A stretch of 64,000 bases of DNA from Nocardia sp. BMG51109 (GTDB taxonomy: Bacteria > Actinomycetota > Actinomycetes > Mycobacteriales > Mycobacteriaceae): positions 3,596,001 to 3,660,000 of the forward strand of contig NZ_JAFQ01000004.1 in assembly GCF_000526215.1 (NCBI RefSeq), written 5' to 3'. Each line of letters opens with the position of its first letter. Position 1 is the first letter of the stretch. Made by a program: the position numbers and the translations under genes. The notes beneath the pieces were generated by a model that was not told the origin of the DNA, searched no databases, and saw nothing but the letters and a program-made list of their open reading frames with translations. Of this stretch, positions 42,701-51,252 are shown in pieces.

Positions 42701-45700
42701 GACGAAGGTGGCCAGCCAGGCCGTATCGCCGAACAATGCCGAGGCGCGGCGCGGTATCGGCAGCACGCCGGGTAGCCGGTCTCGGGCGGCGAGGTCTACC
42801 AGATGGGCGAAGTATTGCCGATGCAGGATCTCTACGGCCGACAGGTAGCTGCCGGGAGGGATGATCTTTCCATCGATCATCGACAACGGTTGGTCGAGGA
42901 AGTAGAGGTCGCGCGGTCGCCGCCCCACCAGTGTGACCAGGAAAGCGTTGCCCGTCTTGCGGCCGGCGCGGCCGACCCGCTGCACATAGTTGGCCGGGCC
43001 AGGGGGCAACGACGCGAGAACGACCGCCGACAGATCGCCGATGTCGATACCCAGCTCCAAAGTGGGCGTGCAGGACAGCACATTGGGGTCGTTGTAGCGG
43101 GTGCCGTCTTTGAATTGCTGCTCGACCCGCTCCCGTTGGCTGCGGGTCAGAGCGCCGGTATGTTCGGCCGTCACCACATGGAACGGTTTGTCCAGGTAAA
43201 GATTGCGATAGTAGTCGTTGCGGTCGAGCAGACCACGCACGGACAGCGTTCCGCCGCAGCGGTACCGAGGGCAGGGCTGCCCGAACCAGTCGCCGGTCTG
43301 GTCCGGTGGCACCGTCTGCTGCCAGGAACAACGATCGCAGCCGATACCGGCGTCGCGAACCTGCTTGTGGTCGAGGAATCGAACGCGGATGTGGCCGGGC
43401 TGTAGTCCATATATCCGTGTCGTGCTGTCGGCGGCCGTACGTTTCGCAATGACGCCCTGCCCGGCGAGAACCGGAAGGATCCTTGAGAGATATTCTCCTG
43501 CTTGGCCTTTCGGAATACCGAGGCAGCGGGTTGCCCAGTCCTGCATCCAACTCTGTTCAGACTCGATGCCGTCGAAGTCAGACTTGTTCTTGGCGCGGTC
43601 GCGGACGAACGCTGGGGCGGACATATCGCGCGGGAAGGCGGGCATACCTTCCGGGCGCCGTCCCCAGATGGTGCCGAACCGTTTGGTCCCGACGTTGTCG
43701 ATCCACCCGTCCAGCCACTCGTGCTTGATCGCGCCGCGATAGCGCATGCGCTCCAGCAGCCCCCGGATGAAAACCAGATACCGTTGCGGCGACTGGAGTT
43801 CGATGCGGTCGGCCGACAGCCGGGTATGGACGTCGCGGGCGAGATCGGCGATTACTTGGGGATCTACGAGGACGACGTCGGCGGCGGCGGTGCCGGTCAG
43901 TTCGAGCGTTCGGCCTTGGCGAGAACGCAGCCCGAATTCCAAGATCGTCTGGAAGGCCAGTCTCTCTCCGATGAGGTCCCAGGACTTCGCCGTTCCCGTG
44001 GTCTGCTCGGCCAGGATCGCATCGATCTCCGGGAGGTCGTGCAGGTCGGGTGGAACCACAGCTGGCAGCACAGCGGCTTCGGTTGCGGCGGCAACCAACT
44101 CGGCGATCAGGTCGTGCAGCAGCATCGGTGCGCCCAGCGGGTCTAGGCGATCGGTAATCAAGCGGCGCAACGAGAAGGCGTAGGACCGGTTGGCGACGAA
44201 CCCGGCGCGATGCGCGGCGTCCTGCACAGAGTCGTTGAACAGCAGGGTTTTCCGCTGCTCGGGTTCCAACTGGTCGCGGGAGAACAGTTGGGTGATCGCC
44301 ACCGATGCGAGACTGGCCAAGCCGGCACCCAGGAATCGGATTCCTTCGTCCATATCGCAGGCGGGGCACCGATCCTTCTCGGCGTTCCGACTCGACTCCC
44401 GGCTGGTGCCGACATCGCACAACACGTACACAGCGTCGTCGCCGAGGGATTCTTGCGGGTCGAACGGCCGTACCCGGTCGTTGTGAAGTACCAGTAGGCC
44501 ACGTACCCCGGCCTTGACTTCTTCCGGTGTCGCCTGGATCAGGGCCCGGACCCGCTTGTGGTCCGCACCGACGTTGGCCCGATAGATCTTGTCCGGGTCG
44601 ACGACCAACTCGGCGGGATCGCGCTCCGGCGAAAATGCCGCCCACCCGGAGCGGCCGCAATGTCGGCAGTAGATCGCTGGCAGCGCGGTGTGGCCTACCG
44701 GATCCAGCAGCGTGTCCGCGTCGCGGACCGGCGGTTCGCCCTGCCAGGCGAAGGCGGGTGCGGCGTCGACCACCCGTGTTACGCGGGTGACGGCGCGAAC
44801 CCACATGTGTGTTTCGATCAGCAACAACGAACGTTCCGGATCGTCCGGGTCACGGGCCATCGACAGCAAGGCGATGAACCTGGCCAGAGCGATCGCAGCC
44901 TTGCGTGGATTGTCGCGGATCGCCGGACCCCACGTATAGGCACCGCGCTTGGGGAGTAGTTCCAGGAGTTCCGGCATCGTGCGCGGACGAGACTGCGACA
45001 GTGGATCATTGAGTATTTGCAGTACCGCGTGGGTGAGGATGTGCTTGCGCAGACACGCGCCGAGCTCGACCCGACTGAGCGTTGTGGACCCTGTAACGAC
45101 CGCGGCGATCTCGTCAATAGCCGGCTGATAGTGCAGCGGATCCGGACAGGACCACAATTGCTCCGGGCTGGGCAGCGGCAGGCCGTAGTCGAGATTCTCG
45201 TCCATGAACTCACCGACGGTGAGCCGATCTTCGCCGATCACTGACTGCGCCGAGAAGGACACCCCGAAAACCTTCTCGGCAACCGCCCGGATCGTCTCGC
45301 TGTCGCCGCCCTCGCCGAGGGTCGCCGAGGTGGCCACTGGGCAGATGTCACCCAGCGGCTTCCCGGGTCGGGAGTGCCCGCTGGCGGCGGCCAAGCGGCG
45401 CAGCAACATTGCCACATCGGTGGCTTGCGCACCGTCATAGGTGTGGAACTCGTCCACCACGACGAAAGCGATCCGGGCGTCCTCCCACAGCGGCAGATCG
45501 TCGGCCCGCTGCAACAGCAGGTCCAGCATCTTGTAGTTGGTTACGAGGATGTCTGGTGGGTGGCGCCGGATCTCCGAGCGGTTCGTCATCACCTTCTGAT
45601 AGCCGACCTCCGGGGTATCGCCGATGTAAAGGGCTGCGGTCACCTGCTCCATACCGGTTTTCGTCAGGTAATCGTTCAGACGGTTCGCCTGGTCGGTGGC

Positions 45701-46126
45701 CAGAGCATTCATCGGATAGAGGATTATTGCCTTCACACCGTCGTGGCCTGACGCACGCTCCCGTCGGCAGTGGTCCAGGACTGGAATCAGGAACGATTCC
45801 GTCTTACCCGAACCAGTGCCGGTGGTGATCAGCGAGGGCTCCGCCCGCTTGCCCACGGTGCTCAGGCGCTCCCATGCTCGCGCCTGATGTAGATGCGGGA
45901 CGAAACCGGCAGGAGCCCAGCCGAGCGGATTGTGCCAGGTGCGCTCGTCCACCTTCCGGAACTTCGTGCGGATGCGTACGTAGGGACCGCGGAAGATGCC
46001 CTGCTGGGGGTGTTCGAGAAAGCGCTCCAAGGCTTCCCGGACGGTGGGTTCGGCCAGTGCGAATGTGGTGGAGAGGTACTGAGTGAGGCTCTTTCGCAGC
46101 TCCTCTGCCGCGAGGGTCGGCTTCAT
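39701..46126 (-). CDS. Giant DEAD/DEAH-box helicase with DUF1998 region (DrmA/DrmB- or DruE-like)
   Basis: A 2141-residue protein. SF2 helicase motifs: Walker A TTGTGSGKTESFL (about residue 102), VVVDEFHTYDG (about 225), helicase-C with ELGIDIGDLSAVV and VQRVGRAGRKTGN (about 1050). Zinc-like cysteine sets occur at about 475-490 (CRHCGRSGW) and 945-975. Around residues 1540-1640 comes the DUF1998 pattern, LPGGTGYLHRLA followed by CPCRDE and CHHCLLAH. The C-terminus (LAWPAAKAAVVLADDP, GWQVRTAAGW) looks like a small Vsr/DUF559-type nuclease fold, without clear catalytic residues. In DISARM the helicase (DrmA) and DUF1998 (DrmB) proteins are separate; Druantia DruE is also a DUF1998 helicase of this size. 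Confidence 0.88.
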   Translation of the reverse strand: MKPTLAAEELRKSLTQYLSTTFALAEPTVREALERFLEHPQQGIFRGPYVRIRTKFRKVDERTWHNPLGWAPAGFVPHLHQARAWERLSTVGKRAEPSLITTGTGSGKTESFLIPVLDHCRRERASGHDGVKAIILYPMNALATDQANRLNDYLTKTGMEQVTAALYIGDTPEVGYQKVMTNRSEIRRHPPDILVTNYKMLDLLLQRADDLPLWEDARIAFVVVDEFHTYDGAQATDVAMLLRRLAAASGHSRPGKPLGDICPVATSATLGEGGDSETIRAVAEKVFGVSFSAQSVIGEDRLTVGEFMDENLDYGLPLPSPEQLWSCPDPLHYQPAIDEIAAVVTGSTTLSRVELGACLRKHILTHAVLQILNDPLSQSRPRTMPELLELLPKRGAYTWGPAIRDNPRKAAIALARFIALLSMARDPDDPERSLLLIETHMWVRAVTRVTRVVDAAPAFAWQGEPPVRDADTLLDPVGHTALPAIYCRHCGRSGWAAFSPERDPAELVVDPDKIYRANVGADHKRVRALIQATPEEVKAGVRGLLVLHNDRVRPFDPQESLGDDAVYVLCDVGTSRESSRNAEKDRCPACDMDEGIRFLGAGLASLASVAITQLFSRDQLEPEQRKTLLFNDSVQDAAHRAGFVANRSYAFSLRRLITDRLDPLGAPMLLHDLIAELVAAATEAAVLPAVVPPDLHDLPEIDAILAEQTTGTAKSWDLIGERLAFQTILEFGLRSRQGRTLELTGTAAADVVLVDPQVIADLARDVHTRLSADRIELQSPQRYLVFIRGLLERMRYRGAIKHEWLDGWIDNVGTKRFGTIWGRRPEGMPAFPRDMSAPAFVRDRAKNKSDFDGIESEQSWMQDWATRCLGIPKGQAGEYLSRILPVLAGQGVIAKRTAADSTTRIYGLQPGHIRVRFLDHKQVRDAGIGCDRCSWQQTVPPDQTGDWFGQPCPRYRCGGTLSVRGLLDRNDYYRNLYLDKPFHVVTAEHTGALTRSQRERVEQQFKDGTRYNDPNVLSCTPTLELGIDIGDLSAVVLASLPPGPANYVQRVGRAGRKTGNAFLVTLVGRRPRDLYFLDQPLSMIDGKIIPPGSYLSAVEILHRQYFAHLVDLAARDRLPGVLPIPRRASALFGDTAWLATFVPAALTAAAVEPFLDLFGANVTADAADNLRAFAAGGIADAVRAAEVVWDERLADLRDRLRLIDTALETMQDDADNRVVKRAMTGERKGILRRINEVGSQNAQSALVELGLLPNYSLIDTATTLEATLTWEEESEDGNRTYHGEVREYRRSARTALTELAPGNTFYMQGYQHNITGLDVGTTNRPAWQQWRVCPECGYVRTFRAETDTAPCPRCRARDIGEVGALHKVLVPTRVTAHDRRDDVRIQDDRDDRQRRYYETVAAVDIDATDIDPGSWRHATAVFGVDYTRRAVVRRFNLGIALSDRPAGDSFAGETVRLNPFYTCPVCGGTIFDGPPAMVSDGTTTPSIWDPARKHHRPWCPHRRTARDAEYLKVILAHELHTEALRILLPIATLNAEERTATFHTALMAGVARRYGGDPAHLQIVTATMPDQETGRRRRFLVLHDTLPGGTGYLHRLASAEDFRDVLIAARDVVVNCPCRDETPPKAACHHCLLAHIPIDKADWYGKVSRLDAVEMLDELLDSWEVAEVTATDQISLWDQVESELESRFLDGVTRWAARPDTPGTLARGERVNGKRTADLRVEGPDGQVRHWKMLLQNTIRGTRPDVVFRLMADKPQEISVYLDGYEYHASPEHNRLADDAAKRARLRAHRGLVFQFTWTDIDKWELRNFGPSTTKEPLNAPYQGNAQNAARAIYGQTGRNPDELVTTMWTNPVDTMLAYLTDPDPQVWLSRAEAVVAGATRTATERPSTSDTAGVAERVSAAVRGLPLPAAQSGAIATVAGDTATVVLDQRAGAVWSAFTVIDDRDATIVLDADAHKQRWMRWLYWGNLMQFLDFGTGDSAQLALSTLDEFDLSALAAAGGSGMLTMLSQAPLDTDLVDDTLPPPPPRPSPQSEPGPAKPSAASEEWQRKLDEIDPDEPGLADLAHDLAALAVPAPIVGYELGDHAWQAELAWPAAKAAVVLADDPEAAKRDKAYTEAGWQVRTAAGWTASELADLIGGTQ

Positions 46127-49100
46127 GCCTGACTGTCCTTAGTGATGTCATCGTTGGGTACCGGGTAACCGGCCGCGCGTAGGCGATCAGAGAAAACCTT
46201 ATGAGCCTGGCGGTATTCCTTTTCGCGGTCGGCTTTGTAGAAGGGAGCCTGGTAGCCGGCGGGGATCGGGCCGTTTATTTCGGGGTCCAGGTGGGACACC
46301 AGTTGCTGATAGTGTTCTTTGGTTTGGCCGCGACCGAAGGTGTTGAAATTTCCCGCAATCTTCCTGCCGGTATTATCAAACCACATGTTCTCCTCGAATC
46401 CTGCTAGAACAGGGAATCGAGAAAGGTAAATTGCAATTAGCTGCTCAGCGGTCATACCGAGCCATACCGCGACGAGCGCATCGATTTCAACTAGTGCGGC
46501 GCGGCGTTCCTGTTCGGTGCGGAGCGGGGTTTCGTACAACCACCGGGGTGACACATCGCCGAGTGGACGGAGATTTTGCTGCGTGGTAGTCCAGGGCTCG
46601 TCCCTCCAAGTCGAATCGTAGAGTGAGTTCCACAACACTTCGTATGCGTTCGACATGCAGTTGAGTCGAAGTGTGCGAAGCATCAAAGGGGTCGCGAGCG
46701 GGTGGTTCGTGTCGGCCGCGGGCATGGCTCGAGCCTCGGTGTATTGGAGGTGCGTCCGCCCGGTAATGCGGAGTAGGTAGTCCAACGGCAGTGCCGCCCA
46801 GAACCCCGCGGCCAGGACCGTGCGATCATGACTCTTCATCGCAAGTGAATGCACGGCGTGCACATGAGCAGGCCCCGGCGGGATAAGTGCTGCAAAGAGC
46901 GATCTTTCCATGCTTTTCGCGTCTATCATGGCCCGCCAGGCGAGCCGATAGAACTCCGTGTATAGACGATTCTCGTTGCTATTTGAATTCCAGCGGTCTT
47001 GAGAAGATTGAAAATTCCCTAGATCGCTTGCTCTTTGATAGTTAGTAACCGGTACTACAGATTCACCCAGGCTGGTTGCATCGAATGCAACCCAATCGCG
47101 ATTCGTGTTGCAGGGTATGTTCGGCTGTTTATTGAAAGGAGTAGCGATACCGAAGTGCGGGCCTTGAAGTATTACGTCTGTCAGCGATTCCGGTCTGCAT
47201 GTATCCCATCTGATCAAGCCCGTTGATTTTGCCCCAGCCTCATCGAAGCCACGGCTAATTCTTGGCTGGTCGACTCCAAGTCTGCGTCCAAAATTCGACA
47301 AGGCCTCCATAGCGCCTGCTTCTGCTGTGCTAATTGGGTAAAGTAGTGGCGTTTGATCTACGGGAGCACTCCTTGTGTCAAGTAGTCGTTGCCAGTCGCC
47401 CAGCAGTGCGCTGTTTACTCGAATAATTCGCGCACGATGTGGTCGGGTATCCCATCGGCCACCATGTTTGATTGCAGGTATCGGACCCTTTCCATTGTGT
47501 TTCAATGACTGGGGTATAGCATCAGCATTGTACAGGTCGCTGAAGTGGACAAATGATATCTCGCGTGGTGAACCATAGATATGCAGACCGAACTCTTGTG
47601 TTCGGCTCAGATCTTCGAATGCCCAGTTCGCGGCATTGATAAATTTAGCATGCAAGTGGAGGTGGTGATACGCGGCCGCTCGCAGACACCCTTCTCGTGC
47701 TCCGCCGAAATGAGAATCTGGGTGAATTAATCCAACGGTGCCATTCGTTCTATTGTTCCCCCAGGAGCGGATCATGAAACCTCTATACAGGTCGGGTTGT
47801 GTGCCAACCAAGGTTGGGTAGGCAATTCCTTTTCCGAGATACTCGACAACTGCCATTACAGAAGAGAGTTCGTTCGCGAGATACGTATGGTTGCCGCTAC
47901 TCTTGAGTGCCATACTTCTGCGCAATTGAATCTCTGAGGGGTCAGGTCTCTCCGCCAACATGAACCAAGGATCAACCTCTGCAAGAATAGGAGCTTCTTC
48001 CCAGCGCGGGCGAACCCATGGCGGGTTCCCTACCTGAAGATCGAATCCACCGCCGCTGAAGATCTGCGAGAACTGTAGTTCCCAGTGGAAGAATGCCTCG
48101 TCTTCCACGATCTTCTGTACCCTCCATAGCCAGGGAAACCTCTCGTCCAGTTTCAGCCACGGATCCATGCCCATCCACGTTGGCAGGTCGTCCTCATACG
48201 GCTCAAGGTCGGCTAGGCTCGCGAAGTTGGTAACAAGCGAGTCCTCAGGTACGTCTGCTCGCCCCACGACGGCTTCCGCGAAATCTAGCCAGTCGTCCAG
48301 ATTCTTCAGAGGGATGATTTCGCGGACCGGTTCAAGTTTGCGTCGCGCAGTCTTGGGCTTCGGGCTCGAGGTTAGCTGCGACTGGGCGTAGTCCGCGAGG
48401 TCGAGTTGTTCGTCTCCGAGGCTGAACAGGGACTCGGTGACGTAGACCTGTTCGAACCCACTGGATTCGAGGCGGAGTGATTGCTCGGCATGGCCGGATG
48501 CCGGTGCAAGCGAATCCAGTGGCGATTCTCCGATGTGCTCCTGCGCGTACGCCTCGTCGGTACCGTCCAACAGTCCGGCTTTATCCAGCGGCCAGAACCA
48601 TAGTGCACACCAAGCATCCATGACCTTCTTCAACCGCCAGTACGGTGTGCCCGGTGCGGTGAGATCCTGGAAGACCTTCTCCTTGGAGATCGATTCCGTA
48701 GGCTGGGTGATCCAGTCGGCACCCCACACGTCGATCCGTCGGCTGATCTCCCGCTCCGACATCTCCAGTCGCTTGATTACCAGATCCCACAGGTACTCGA
48801 CGCGACCCGAGAGCGCTTGTAGGCGCTGGACTTGGGAGAGCTTGCGCCCGTTGATCTTCTTGTCGGAGACCCTCCTCTTCATGCCCTTACGCCAGTCGCT
48901 CAGCTGTCTGGCCTGTTCCGGCGCAAGAGCCTTGGCTTCCTTGACGCCCGCGACTGCACCCCAGCCATCGGCGGGCAAAAGGAAGTGGTGGATCTTCCCG
49001 GAGGGCAGCGCCCCGGCCGAGAACGGCAGGTCCTCCGGTGCCTGCTTCAACCATTCGCCCGAGGTCAGCTGCTTCGCGGTGTACACCTTCCGCCCCGCAC

Positions 49101-51252
49101 CGATCAGCGAGTTACCCCGCCGCAGGTGCAGCCCGAACCACGGCGCCTGCAACCCCGGGTGCATGACGTTCAGCCACAAGGACACCTCGGCCAGCTCGAC
49201 GGCGGTGTCATTGAGGTCCACACCGTACGAGTTGTGTAGCGCGATATATGCTTTCGTCTTCTGCAGCTCGAATTCGTACTGTTCCGGGTCGATGTCGACG
49301 CCGAGTTCCTTCTGTCGCCGCTTCAGATACTCCGCAGCCACCTGGTTGATTGCTTCGTTGAGGAACGCCCCTGAGCCTAGGGCCGGCTCACAGATCTTCC
49401 AGCCGAGGATCTCTTGAGCGGTGGTGGTCGTATCCTCTTGATCGAGGCGGTATTTCAGGGCGAGCTGGACAGTGACGCTGGTCAGCGATTCGGGTGTGTA
49501 GTAGGAGGCGCTGGTCTCCCGGTCACGCCCGGCGAGCCGGTAAACAAAGGAACCCTCCGGATACCGCATGTACTCTCCGGTTTTCGTGCCGTCTTCGTCG
49601 ACGCGGCGGACGAAGACATCGGAGGAGTACTCGTCTTCCTTGGACGCGGGGATCATCCACGACCCGTCCTTGGGGTCACCATTCTTGGCGACCTCCAGCA
49701 GTTCCTCGGTGGCGATGAAGCCCGTATAAGACATCAATCCCTCGTACACTGCGCCCAGCTGGTTGATACCCAGCTGGGCGTATGAGATGAACCCGCCGCG
49801 CTCCCTGCGTCGGCCCTTGGCGAGCATCAGTTTGCGCAGCACCTGGTACAGGCAGGTGTTGCGCAGCCGGGTGTCGACGGTGACGCCTTCGTCGTCATCG
49901 ATCAGGAGTTCTCTGCTGATCAATCCGATTGCTTGCGGCTCGAACAAGTCCGAGCGCATCGGCTCGAAACGCAGGCCTTCGCCGTCGGATACCTCGTCGC
50001 CTCTGCGGGGTCGATGTCCCAAGTTGACCAGCCGGAACAGCAGATCCAGCGACTCATACAGGTGGAAACTGTTGCGCGCCTCCTCACCGCTGAGATCCCG
50101 CCACACCAGGTCGCCCAGTCGGGCGAGGCCGTAGCCACTGCCGTAGTCCTGATCGTCGGTAGGCAGGATCCCGAGTTCCGGGCGTGCTTCTGCGTACAGC
50201 AGGAATAGGATTCGATACAGGTAGCGCAGAGCTTCTCTGCTGAGTTCCTTCGCCAGGGCTGTCGGCTCCATGATGTCGTCGGGACGGATCCCCTGTGCGC
50301 GGAGCCTGTCGAGTACCTCGTTGGCGATCAGTTCGACCGAGTCCTTCAATCCGTCCCGCAGCTCCTTGGACACTCCGACTGCGTGATTGCGCGACTTGGT
50401 GAGTAGCTCCGCGAGTGGTTCGGTGCCGCCCTCGGCGGGCGGGAGCAAGGCGCCCGCGCCGAACAGCGCCCCGATGATCGAAAGTTCCTCGATGTCATTG
50501 CGGCCCAGGGCGACATCGAGGCTGACACCCAAGTAGCGGCCCTCACCCCAAGCGGCGCGATCGGCAAGAATCAGCACACCACCGGCCAGCATCAGCACGT
50601 AACGGGGCGGTTTCTCGATGGCGAACAGCCACTTCGCCAGCTTCGGGCCGGAGCTGATCTCCTCCCGGTTGTCCAGCGTGACCGGCGTCAGCAGTCGTCC
50701 GGCTTGGTCGTCATCGAGCGCGGCATCCACATCCACGGCCCAGCCGCATTCGATCGCCATGAGATGGTCGTCAGCATAGGCGACTGCAACAGTGTGCTCA
50801 CCTCCCGCGCGTTCGACGGTCAGCTCCCGTGGCTGCGCGTCGAAACCCAACGCGCGCAGCACATCGCCGTGCAGTTCGCCGAGTTTCTTATGGAGTTCCG
50901 TCAACTCGACGGTGGTCAGGGGGTCTCCGTCCCGGCGACGGACGTCGAGGTCGGCGAAGTACGGGCGGTCCGCGAAGTATGGTTTGCCGAGTGCCCGCAA
51001 GCCTTGCCGCGGCGTCACCGGGATTGGGGGCTGCTGCGATTCGGTCGCCTGGTCCGAGCCTATGTTGTCCTCCGACTCGGCGGGTTCGGCAGTCTCGGCC
51101 GATGCCGTATCGGTTTGCTGTCGGTGCTGTTTCTCCAGCTCAGTCCACTGGGCGAACGTGCCGTCCTTCTTCTTCAACTCCTTGGGCAAGACCTCGGCCA
51201 GGTAGTGCGCCGAGAAGTAATCGCCGCGATTCACCAGGGAGTCGAGCCTCAT
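46123..51252 (-). CDS. Large Eco57I/PglX-like N6-adenine DNA methyltransferase (DrmMI-like)
   Basis: A 1709-residue protein. Methyltransferase motif I is CEPALGSGAFLNEA (about residue 622) and motif IV is VGNPPWVRP (about 1079), the N6-adenine class. The N-terminal 500 residues are helical and may hold nuclease or scaffold functions; the part after motif IV is the presumed target-recognition region. That region, roughly 46300-47970, is clearly poorer in GC than the rest of the gene (two 60-base rows at 47521-47640 contain 27 and 31 G+C), with many A/T-ending codons, suggesting exchange of the specificity part. Overlaps the genes on both sides by four bases. Confidence 0.88.
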   Translation of the reverse strand: MRLDSLVNRGDYFSAHYLAEVLPKELKKKDGTFAQWTELEKQHRQQTDTASAETAEPAESEDNIGSDQATESQQPPIPVTPRQGLRALGKPYFADRPYFADLDVRRRDGDPLTTVELTELHKKLGELHGDVLRALGFDAQPRELTVERAGGEHTVAVAYADDHLMAIECGWAVDVDAALDDDQAGRLLTPVTLDNREEISSGPKLAKWLFAIEKPPRYVLMLAGGVLILADRAAWGEGRYLGVSLDVALGRNDIEELSIIGALFGAGALLPPAEGGTEPLAELLTKSRNHAVGVSKELRDGLKDSVELIANEVLDRLRAQGIRPDDIMEPTALAKELSREALRYLYRILFLLYAEARPELGILPTDDQDYGSGYGLARLGDLVWRDLSGEEARNSFHLYESLDLLFRLVNLGHRPRRGDEVSDGEGLRFEPMRSDLFEPQAIGLISRELLIDDDEGVTVDTRLRNTCLYQVLRKLMLAKGRRRERGGFISYAQLGINQLGAVYEGLMSYTGFIATEELLEVAKNGDPKDGSWMIPASKEDEYSSDVFVRRVDEDGTKTGEYMRYPEGSFVYRLAGRDRETSASYYTPESLTSVTVQLALKYRLDQEDTTTTAQEILGWKICEPALGSGAFLNEAINQVAAEYLKRRQKELGVDIDPEQYEFELQKTKAYIALHNSYGVDLNDTAVELAEVSLWLNVMHPGLQAPWFGLHLRRGNSLIGAGRKVYTAKQLTSGEWLKQAPEDLPFSAGALPSGKIHHFLLPADGWGAVAGVKEAKALAPEQARQLSDWRKGMKRRVSDKKINGRKLSQVQRLQALSGRVEYLWDLVIKRLEMSEREISRRIDVWGADWITQPTESISKEKVFQDLTAPGTPYWRLKKVMDAWCALWFWPLDKAGLLDGTDEAYAQEHIGESPLDSLAPASGHAEQSLRLESSGFEQVYVTESLFSLGDEQLDLADYAQSQLTSSPKPKTARRKLEPVREIIPLKNLDDWLDFAEAVVGRADVPEDSLVTNFASLADLEPYEDDLPTWMGMDPWLKLDERFPWLWRVQKIVEDEAFFHWELQFSQIFSGGGFDLQVGNPPWVRPRWEEAPILAEVDPWFMLAERPDPSEIQLRRSMALKSSGNHTYLANELSSVMAVVEYLGKGIAYPTLVGTQPDLYRGFMIRSWGNNRTNGTVGLIHPDSHFGGAREGCLRAAAYHHLHLHAKFINAANWAFEDLSRTQEFGLHIYGSPREISFVHFSDLYNADAIPQSLKHNGKGPIPAIKHGGRWDTRPHRARIIRVNSALLGDWQRLLDTRSAPVDQTPLLYPISTAEAGAMEALSNFGRRLGVDQPRISRGFDEAGAKSTGLIRWDTCRPESLTDVILQGPHFGIATPFNKQPNIPCNTNRDWVAFDATSLGESVVPVTNYQRASDLGNFQSSQDRWNSNSNENRLYTEFYRLAWRAMIDAKSMERSLFAALIPPGPAHVHAVHSLAMKSHDRTVLAAGFWAALPLDYLLRITGRTHLQYTEARAMPAADTNHPLATPLMLRTLRLNCMSNAYEVLWNSLYDSTWRDEPWTTTQQNLRPLGDVSPRWLYETPLRTEQERRAALVEIDALVAVWLGMTAEQLIAIYLSRFPVLAGFEENMWFDNTGRKIAGNFNTFGRGQTKEHYQQLVSHLDPEINGPIPAGYQAPFYKADREKEYRQAHKVFSDRLRAAGYPVPNDDITKDSQA

